37,316 nt of DNA, from contig NZ_MSKS01000024.1 of the NCBI RefSeq assembly GCF_001937445.1, positions 1-37,316 on the forward strand, written 5' to 3'. The position numbers and the translations under genes are program-made. Each line of letters begins with the position of its first letter. Positions within the stretch are counted from its first letter, which is position 1. The notes beneath the pieces are model-generated. The model saw only the letters and a list, made by a program, of their open reading frames with translations, did no database searches and was not told the DNA's origin. The DNA comes from Actinomyces oris (GTDB taxonomy: Bacteria > Actinomycetota > Actinomycetes > Actinomycetales > Actinomycetaceae). Positions 31,946-37,316 of this stretch are shown in pieces.

Positions 31946-34095
31946 CAGTGCTTCTCCTTCGCGAGCAGAGCCTCGAGCTCGGGGGTGATGGCGTAGCTGT
32001 GCTCCGTCGTGCCCGGCACGGGCTTGAGCACCGGACGGGTCTCAAGTCCGACCGTCGGGTGGGACGATCGCGGGGCGAACCGGTCTCCCTTGACGAACTC
32101 GCTGGGTGAGGGGACGACCCCTCGCACCTGGTGGAGCCGTTTGGAGCCGGCCTCGATGGAGAGCACGGCCCCGAGAAGGCCCCGGGTGTACTCGTGAACC
32201 GGGTTGGCCAGCAGCTCGCTGGTGGGCGCCTGCTCCACCACCTGGCCCGCGTACATCACGGTGATCCGGTGCGCCAGCTTGGCCACGAGGGCCAGGTCGT
32301 GCGAGACGAAGACCATCGCGAAGCCGAGCTTCTCACGCAGCTCGTTGAGCAGGTCGATGACCTGCTTCTGGACGGTCACGTCCAGGGCGGTCGTCGGCTC
32401 GTCGGCCAGGACCAGGGCGGGGTCGCGGGTCAGCGCCATGGCGATGAGAACGCGCTGGCGCTGACCGCCGGAGAGCTCGTGCGGATAGCTGCGCAGCGTG
32501 CGCTTGGGGTCGAGCCCCACCAGCTCGAGCAGCTCGGAAGCGCTACGAGTGCCTCCTCGCGCGCTGAGCTGAGCCATCTGGGTGCGGATGAGCATGGAGG
32601 GATTCAGCGAGGACAGGGCGTCCTGGTAGACCATGCTCATCTCGTGACCGCGCAGTGCGTTGTGCTCGGCGGGCGTCATCTTAAGGATGTTGCGCCCCTT
32701 GAAGAGGATTTCACCGGAGAGCCGGGCCGAGGGAGGCAACAGCCCCATGACGGCCATCGAGCTGATGGACTTCCCGCAGCCGGACTCCCCCACCAGTCCC
32801 ATGGTCTCGCCGGGGCGCACGGAGAAGGAGACGCCGTCGACGATGTTGACCTCACCGTGCTGCTCGGGGAAGGCGATCGAGAGATTCTTGACCTCCAGGA
32901 CCGGGTCCTCACCGGTGTCGTCGTAGACCAGCCGGTCCTTCCGGGCGAGCTCGGCCACCCGCAGGGAGCTGAGCCGCTCGGACAGAGAAACGTCCTCTGC
33001 TGCAGGAGCGACGACGCCGGTCAGCGAGCTGAGCCCGTTCGTGGCGTCATCACCATCGGCGACGGAGGCGTTGGCGACCACCGCCTCGGCGGCGTCGTCC
33101 CAGGCCTCCAGGGTCTCCTGGGCCTCCATGGCCTCCTCATCGGCCTGGACGTCGGGCTTGGCCTTGATGCGCGGCGAGGCCATCGCGTCGGTGAGCCCCT
33201 CGGACAGGACGTTGAGGCACAGGGTGGTGATGAGGATGAGCAGGCCGGGGAAGAAGGTCGGCCACCAGTGGCCCGACAGGAGCAGCTCTTTGCCCTCGGA
33301 GAGCATGTTGCCCCAGGTCGGGGTGTTGACGGACTTGATGCCCGCACCGATGAAGGACAGCGAGGCCTCGAAGACGATCGCGTCAGCCACCAGGACGGTC
33401 GCGAAGACCATGATGGGGGCGATGCAGTTGCGGGCCACGTGCTTGAGGAGGATCCACGGCACCGGGGCACCCATCACCTTGGAGGCGGCCACATAGTCCT
33501 CTCCGAACTGGGAGATGATGTTGGCGCGCACCACGCGGGTGAGCTGGGGGATGTAGAGGATGCCGATGGAGACGATGATGACCGGCAGCATCGGCAGGCG
33601 GGTCGACATCGCCGAGACGAGGACGGCCGCCAGAGCGATTCCCGGGAAGGACATGACGACGTCGAGCACGCGCATGAGCGTCTCAGCGATCCACTTGCGG
33701 GAGGTGGCGGCGATGGCGCCGAGGACCGAGGCCACCACGAGGGCCAGGCCAGTGGCCGTCAGGCCCACGACCAGCGAGACCCTGGCGCCGTAGACGGCAC
33801 GGGAGAAGATGTCACGACCGGTGCCGTCCGTCCCGAACAGGTGCGACGCGGACGGGGCGACGACAGGATCGGAGGAGGTCACCTCACCGACGCCCTCGAT
33901 GTAGGAGGTCGTCTTGGTCTCCGCCAGTCCGGTGGCACCGGGAGAGTAAGGGGCGATGATGGGAGCCAGGATGGCGACCAGGGCGATGAGGCCCAGCACG
34001 ATGATGGCGATCTTGGAGCCGACAGGAAGCGCCTTCCAGCCCTGGAAGCGCAGCCCGGGCCGCGAGGCCTTATCCAGTGTGGAGCGGTGCAGCAT
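31945..34095 (-). CDS. Fused ABC permease (DppC-type) and ATPase (DppD-type)
   Basis: A single 716-residue polypeptide. Residues about 25-310 are a DppC-like permease with the first helix near 28-50, HLFGTDGTGRDIFSRA (85-100) and the EAA-like EDYVAASKVMGAP (199-211). An acidic, Ala-rich linker (about 315-395) leads to a complete ATPase with Walker A GESGCGKS (436-443), Q-loop VYQDALSSLNPS, signature LSGGQRQR (541-548), Walker B LVLADEPTTALDV and FVSHDLALV. The C-terminus has the oligopeptide-type extension. No stop or frameshift is needed at the junction. Similar fusions occur in the sialate importers of bifidobacteria and corynebacteria. Overlaps both neighbours by one base. Confidence 0.95.
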   Translation of the reverse strand: MLHRSTLDKASRPGLRFQGWKALPVGSKIAIIVLGLIALVAILAPIIAPYSPGATGLAETKTTSYIEGVGEVTSSDPVVAPSASHLFGTDGTGRDIFSRAVYGARVSLVVGLTATGLALVVASVLGAIAATSRKWIAETLMRVLDVVMSFPGIALAAVLVSAMSTRLPMLPVIIVSIGILYIPQLTRVVRANIISQFGEDYVAASKVMGAPVPWILLKHVARNCIAPIMVFATVLVADAIVFEASLSFIGAGIKSVNTPTWGNMLSEGKELLLSGHWWPTFFPGLLILITTLCLNVLSEGLTDAMASPRIKAKPDVQADEEAMEAQETLEAWDDAAEAVVANASVADGDDATNGLSSLTGVVAPAAEDVSLSERLSSLRVAELARKDRLVYDDTGEDPVLEVKNLSIAFPEQHGEVNIVDGVSFSVRPGETMGLVGESGCGKSISSMAVMGLLPPSARLSGEILFKGRNILKMTPAEHNALRGHEMSMVYQDALSSLNPSMLIRTQMAQLSARGGTRSASELLELVGLDPKRTLRSYPHELSGGQRQRVLIAMALTRDPALVLADEPTTALDVTVQKQVIDLLNELREKLGFAMVFVSHDLALVAKLAHRITVMYAGQVVEQAPTSELLANPVHEYTRGLLGAVLSIEAGSKRLHQVRGVVPSPSEFVKGDRFAPRSSHPTVGLETRPVLKPVPGTTEHSYAITPELEALLAKEKH

Positions 34096-35060
34096 CAGAT
34101 GCTCCTGATTCGTGGGTTGACGAGGACGTAGAGCATGTCAACGACGATGTTGATGATGATGAAGGCCAGTGCCACCGTGATGGAGACACCCTGGACGATG
34201 TTCACGTCGTTGCGGGTGATGCCCTGGAAGATGAGCTGGCCCATTCCCTTGATGTTGAAGATCATCTCGATGACGACGGCGCCTCCCATGGCGTAGCCGA
34301 TGCGCAGTCCCAGCACGGTCAGCGGAGTGATGAGCGCGTTGCGCAGCACGTTGCGGGCCACAACGACGTTCTTGGGAATACCGCCGCCGATGGCGGTGCG
34401 CACGTAGTCGCGGTCGAGCTCCTCAACCATGGCGGTACGCACCACACGGGTGAGCGAGCCGGCGTTGGGCACCGCGATGGCCAGGGCCGGCAGGAAGATC
34501 TGATTGAGGTACGTTCCCGGATCCTCGCTGAAGGGAACCCACTCGGACACCAGAGCGGGGAAGGTCCCCGTTCCCCCCGGAATGTCGGAGAACCACTGAA
34601 TGAGCAGTAGGGCGAGCCAGAAGGACGGGGTGGCGAGGCACGCGATGGAGATGACGCGGATGACCTGGTCCTGCCACTTGTCGCGGTAGAGGGCCGCGAT
34701 GATTCCCAGGATCGTGGCCACGATGACGGCTGCGAAGATTCCGATGAAGGTCAGCTGGAGCGTGATCGGGAACGCATCGGCCACCATGCCGGTGATCTTG
34801 ACGCCGGTGAAGGAGGTGCCGAGGTCGCCGTGGATCAGACCCAGGAGGTACTCCCAGAACCGCTGGAGAAGGGGATCATTGAGATGGTGGGCGACTCGGT
34901 ACTGCTCGAGGGCGTCAGGCGTGGCCGACTCGCCCAGCGCAAGACGCGCTGGGTCCGCCGAGGAGAATGACATGACGACGAAGACGAGCAGCGTCACGCC
35001 CAGCACCATGACCGGCAGCGCGACCAGGCGCCGTCCGATCAGGCGGATGAGGTTGGACAC
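34095..35060 (-). CDS. ABC transporter permease (DppB-type)
   Basis: A 321-residue inner-membrane protein with six predicted helices. The N-terminus LIRLIGRRLVALPVMVLGVT, the loop GLIHGDLGTSFTG and the EAA region LDRDYVRTAIGGGIPKNVV are standard for DppB/OppB subunits. It starts at GTG 35060 with AAGGAG at 8 nt. Its stop shares one base with the start of the fused permease-ATPase. It is the first gene of a three-gene transcript with its own operator-bearing promoter, about 75 nt of structured leader and a hairpin terminator beyond the last gene. Confidence 0.96.
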   Translation of the reverse strand: MSNLIRLIGRRLVALPVMVLGVTLLVFVVMSFSSADPARLALGESATPDALEQYRVAHHLNDPLLQRFWEYLLGLIHGDLGTSFTGVKITGMVADAFPITLQLTFIGIFAAVIVATILGIIAALYRDKWQDQVIRVISIACLATPSFWLALLLIQWFSDIPGGTGTFPALVSEWVPFSEDPGTYLNQIFLPALAIAVPNAGSLTRVVRTAMVEELDRDYVRTAIGGGIPKNVVVARNVLRNALITPLTVLGLRIGYAMGGAVVIEMIFNIKGMGQLIFQGITRNDVNIVQGVSITVALAFIIINIVVDMLYVLVNPRIRSI

Positions 35061-35143
35061 TGAAATGCTCCTTTGCGTTAGCGTCCTGCCGCCTGAGGTG
35101 GCGGCTGGGTGGCATGGCAGCCGCAGAGCGAGCCGCCACGCCG

Positions 35144-35172
35144 ATTGTCTGATGTCTGACGTCAGATTGCAA
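35144..35172 (-). promoter_or_regulatory. Promoter of the permease operon with heptad operator in the spacer
   Basis: On the minus strand TTGCAA (35172-35167) and GACAAT (35149-35144) are exactly 17 bp apart. The spacer is filled by the perfect palindrome TCTGACGTCAGA (35155-35166), and the plus strand reads TCTGAT-G-TCTGAC with 7-bp period (35148-35160). The leader downstream can fold: 35099-35106 pairs with 35131-35138 (TGGCGGCT). Confidence 0.72.
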
Positions 35173-35217
35173 GTCCGTTGCTTTCATCTCGGACGCATGA
35201 CGCCATGAGCACGGCAC

Positions 35218-35255
35218 GGGCGGTGCGGCACCCGCTGGTGACTGCCGCACCGCCC
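35218..35255 (-). terminator. Terminator after the peptide-type binding-protein gene
   Basis: A perfect 12-bp stem (35218-35229 GGGCGGTGCGGC with 35244-35255), 14-nt loop, 11 bp past the stop. It separates the binding-protein transcript from the permease operon, which then starts from its own promoter. Confidence 0.88.
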
Positions 35256-35266
35256 ACACACGACCC

Positions 35267-36892
35267 TCAGGACTTGGACGACCCCGTCCCCACGAAGGAC
35301 AGACCGGTCAGCGCGATCGGCTTGAAGTTCTCCAACGTCGTCGAGTCATAGGCCGTCGGAGCCTTGCGGTGGAAGATCGGGTAGAGCGGCACCTCCTCGG
35401 AGAGCTTGTCGAAGATCTCCCGCCACTTGGCGACCTGCTTGTCGCCCTCCAGCTTGACCGCCTCTTCAAGCAGCCCCTGGACCGCGACCTGACTCTCCGA
35501 CCCCTTCCAGTGCATCCGAGTCTCGGTCCACACATCGCCGCCGTACCACCAGCGCATGAGCAGGTCCGCGTCATTACCGAAGACCGAGGGGTCCCCGGGA
35601 GCGATCAGCACGTCCCACGTGCCCTGTCCGGAGTCGATGAAGGAGTAGGTGTCCGCGGACTTCTTCTCGTCGTACTTGACCGTCACCCCCAGGGCCTCGA
35701 GGTTCTCACGGATGATGGGCCTGACGGCCGAGAACCAGCCGTGGTCCGTGCACAGCAGGTTGATGGTCGTGATGCCGGCCTCCGCCAGGAGCGACTTGGC
35801 CTTGGCTGCGTCCTTGGAGTAGACCGTCTTAGCCTTCTTGTACGCGGGGTGCCCGTCCTGGACGAAGCAGGTCGCCGGCGTCGCCAGGCCGGCCATGCCG
35901 GTGTCGCAGATCTTGGCGTAGTCCAGCGCGTAGAGCACCGCCTGCCGGGCCTTGACGTTGGAGAAGGTGGTGTGGTTGAACATGGCGAAGAGCAGCCCGA
36001 AGCCCTGCTGCGCCGCCACCTTAACCGGATCCTTGAGCGTCTTGAGGTTGGCCGCCGGGACGGCGTCGATGGCCTGAACGGAGCCAGAGGTCATCGCGTT
36101 GGTGCGGGTGGTGTCGTCGGGCAGGATCTGCCAGGTCATGGACTTGGCCAGCGCCGGGCGAGGGCCGTTGTACTTGTCGTTGCGTTCGAAGACGAGCTTC
36201 TGGCTGCCGGCACCGTTGTCGGTCATCTTGTAGGGACCGCTTCCGACGGGGTTCATGTCGAACTTCTTGGCGTCCGCCTCAACGATCGCCTTGGGGACGA
36301 TCTTGACCACGCTCAAACGCTCGGCCACCAGGGAGAAGGCGTACTTGAGCTTAATGGTCACCGTGCCTGCGTCCTTGGCCTCCACCTTGTCGATGAAGGG
36401 CAGGAACTGGGAGTACAGCGACTTGTTGGCCGGGTCGAGCACGCGTGTGAAGGAGAAGACGACGTCGTCGGCAGTCACGGCCGAGCCGTCGGAGAACTTC
36501 GCGTCCTTACGCAGCGCGACCTCATAGGTGGTGTCGTCCACCTTCTTGGGCATCTCCGCCGCCAGAGCCGCGTACACCTCACGGGTGGCCGGGTGGAGCT
36601 CGGTGAGCCCCTCCAGAGTGTGCCAGTTGGCAGCGACCGTCAGAGCCGACGACGTCGTCATCGGGTCGTAGCCGTTGGTGCCCAGCTCGTAGGAAATACC
36701 TGCGGTGATGACACCGTCCTTGTGGGTGACCTCCTGATCGGCAGCCACGCCGCTGGCCTTCGCACCACCCGAGGTCTTGCCCCTACCACCGCAGGCCGCA
36801 AGGCTGACAGCCAGACCAGCAGCCATTCCGAGGGTGCCGGTCAGCCTGATGAAGTCCCGGCGGCTGGAGCCGGCCGGAGTCGTGATCGCCAT
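35267..36892 (-). CDS. ABC transporter substrate-binding lipoprotein (family 5), likely sialate-binding
   Basis: A 541-residue protein from ATG 36892 with AGGAGAG at 6 nt. The N-terminus has a Tat-like SSRRDFIRL, a hydrophobic core and lipobox LAAC. The family-5 signature is present: TYEVALRKDAKFSDGSAVTA, DDVVFSFTRV, MNPVGSGPYKM and ARQAVLYALDYAKI. These proteins usually bind peptides or nickel, but the set binding protein, DppB, DppC-DppD fusion, DppF is that of the characterised sialate transporters SiaEFGI (Corynebacterium) and NanBCDF (Bifidobacterium). With nan genes and the shared operator, Neu5Ac is the likely ligand. The much longer open frame upstream is unrelated and lies on top of the GntR gene. 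Confidence 0.94.
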   Translation of the reverse strand: MAITTPAGSSRRDFIRLTGTLGMAAGLAVSLAACGGRGKTSGGAKASGVAADQEVTHKDGVITAGISYELGTNGYDPMTTSSALTVAANWHTLEGLTELHPATREVYAALAAEMPKKVDDTTYEVALRKDAKFSDGSAVTADDVVFSFTRVLDPANKSLYSQFLPFIDKVEAKDAGTVTIKLKYAFSLVAERLSVVKIVPKAIVEADAKKFDMNPVGSGPYKMTDNGAGSQKLVFERNDKYNGPRPALAKSMTWQILPDDTTRTNAMTSGSVQAIDAVPAANLKTLKDPVKVAAQQGFGLLFAMFNHTTFSNVKARQAVLYALDYAKICDTGMAGLATPATCFVQDGHPAYKKAKTVYSKDAAKAKSLLAEAGITTINLLCTDHGWFSAVRPIIRENLEALGVTVKYDEKKSADTYSFIDSGQGTWDVLIAPGDPSVFGNDADLLMRWWYGGDVWTETRMHWKGSESQVAVQGLLEEAVKLEGDKQVAKWREIFDKLSEEVPLYPIFHRKAPTAYDSTTLENFKPIALTGLSFVGTGSSKS

Positions 36893-36903
36893 TGATTCTC
36901 TCC

Positions 36904-36930
36904 TGATGTCTGACGTCTTATGTCTGACGT
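36904..36930. promoter_or_regulatory. Heptad operator upstream of the binding-protein gene
   Basis: Two copies of ATGTCTGACGT (36906-36916 and 36920-36930), 14 bp or two heptads apart, with TCTTATG between them. The proximal copy begins 4 bp upstream of the ribosome site of the binding-protein gene, so a bound protein would block elongation or initiation. It also lies in the region shared with the divergent GntR gene. Confidence 0.7.
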
Positions 36931-37002
36931 TGGTAGGATGACTGTAGCAGAAGTCAGGGCGTCCAGACCACTCACAACCTCGCAGGCAAGACAATCGCAG
37001 CC

Positions 37003-37024
37003 CTCGCCCCACTGCTGGGGCGAG
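37003..37024. repeat. Inverted repeat in the GntR leader
   Basis: An 8-bp perfect inverted repeat CTCGCCCC/GGGGCGAG (37003-37010 with 37017-37024), 6-nt loop, about 60 bp upstream of the GntR start. It could be an mRNA hairpin; no function is shown by sequence alone. Confidence 0.45.
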
Positions 37025-37082
37025 TCGTTCGAGGAGCGGAATCACATCGTAGTAATCAACAATGATTGACAGGGCAAGAACC

Positions 37083-37316
37083 ATGGCTGACACCAAGAAA
37101 AGCAGCACCGTGAACAGAGCATCCACACCACAGGCAACCGTCACCACAGACAAAGAGACGAACATCACACTCACGACCGATGAGCCGATCATCCCTCACG
37201 GTCCCTACTCCACGCTGATGTCGTCGCCCGCCACTCAGGCGGAGGCGACGATGACCGAGATTAAGAACTACATCCTGCGCTCCGGCCTGCAGATAGGTGA
37301 TGCGTTGCCGACGGAG
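37083..37316 (+). CDS. GntR-family (FadR-like) transcriptional regulator, N-terminal part
   Basis: The first 78 codons are inside the window and the frame runs off the right edge. After a Thr/Ser-rich leader, residues about 52-78 read AEATMTEIKNYILRSGLQIG followed by DALPTE, the opening helix and turn of the GntR winged helix-turn-helix (consensus IL..GL.PGD.LPSE). ATG 37083 follows CAGGG at about 9 nt; ATG 37218 would remove most of the leader but lacks a ribosome site. It is divergent from the sialate-type binding-protein gene and next to the heptad operator, so it is the prime candidate for the repressor of the island (a NanR-type role). The effector domain is not visible. Confidence 0.85.
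   Translation, partial: MADTKKSSTVNRASTPQATVTTDKETNITLTTDEPIIPHGPYSTLMSSPATQAEATMTEIKNYILRSGLQIGDALPTE

Noticed and set aside
32131-34131. A plus-strand open frame of more than 600 codons antisense to the transporter genes
   Set aside because: It is the complementary shadow of high-GC coding DNA: rich in Gly/Asp/Arg/His, no domain, no ribosome site, and fully covered by the fused permease-ATPase gene. The same applies to the long plus-strand frames over 26784-28097, 29207-30448 and 35369-36895.
36893-37192. Extension of the binding-protein frame upstream to 37192
   Set aside because: It runs through the operator and antisense to the GntR gene; the Tat lipoprotein signal fixes the start at 36892.

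Overview
The window looks like a chromosomal segment of a high-GC Gram-positive actinobacterium, most likely an oral or mucosal Actinomyces or close relative. The reasons are the GC-rich third positions, frequent GTG starts, actinobacterial families (DUF2017, DUF3039, DUF3054-like), a gene neighbourhood resembling the mycobacterial pncB-clpS-murI-rph region, and a large sialic-acid foraging cluster. The genus is inferred, not read directly. I see no phage genes, integrase, transposase, CRISPR array or rRNA.

Region 1 (1-7.6 kb) is a mixed housekeeping and accessory stretch. It holds a broken homocysteine methyltransferase fragment at the left edge, a YccF membrane protein, an ATP-grasp enzyme, two identical tRNA-Lys(CTT) genes in tandem, a Bcp-type peroxiredoxin, tRNA-Leu(TAG), a SUKH/SMI1-like gene directly after it, a PH-like membrane protein, a SIMPL-domain protein and a small ABM monooxygenase.

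Region 2 (7.6-18.5 kb) is core metabolism. rph-rdgB run forward and converge on an L,D-transpeptidase. A tightly overlapping reverse operon follows: clpS, DUF2017, murI, a metallo-beta-lactamase-fold hydrolase (counterpart of mycobacterial Rv1339) and a DUF3054-like membrane protein. pncB diverges from clpS and converges, across a strong hairpin, on a DUF3039-helicase pair. nagB follows.

Region 3 (18.5-21.7 kb) has a two-gene ABC exporter-like system and the nucleoid protein HU.

Region 4 (21.8-37.3 kb) is a sialic-acid utilisation island, almost all on the minus strand. It has nanE, nanK and nanA; a CUT1-type sugar ABC transporter (two permeases and a Tat-type lipoprotein, no ATPase); a sialidase with two LamG/CBM40-like modules and no signal peptide; a peptide-type ABC transporter with a permease-ATPase fusion, arranged like the sialate transporters SiaEFGI and NanBCDF; and the start of a divergent GntR-family regulator at the right edge. 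With nagB this gives import of sialic acid or sialosides, release of Neu5Ac, cleavage to ManNAc and pyruvate, phosphorylation, epimerisation to GlcNAc-6-P and, after a deacetylase not present here, deamination to fructose-6-P.

The most interesting signal is regulatory. Three places in the island (upstream of nanA, of the peptide-type permease operon and of its binding-protein gene) share an operator built from a 7-bp unit, TCTGAYG, repeated in tandem with partial dyad symmetry. In two of them it fills the 17-bp spacer between plausible -35 and -10 boxes. The adjacent GntR protein is the obvious candidate to bind it. The sialidase-CUT1 transporter operon lacks this signature and has a separate AT-richer leader of more than 600 bp, which also contains a 13-base match to the common Illumina adapter stem and should be checked as a possible assembly junction.
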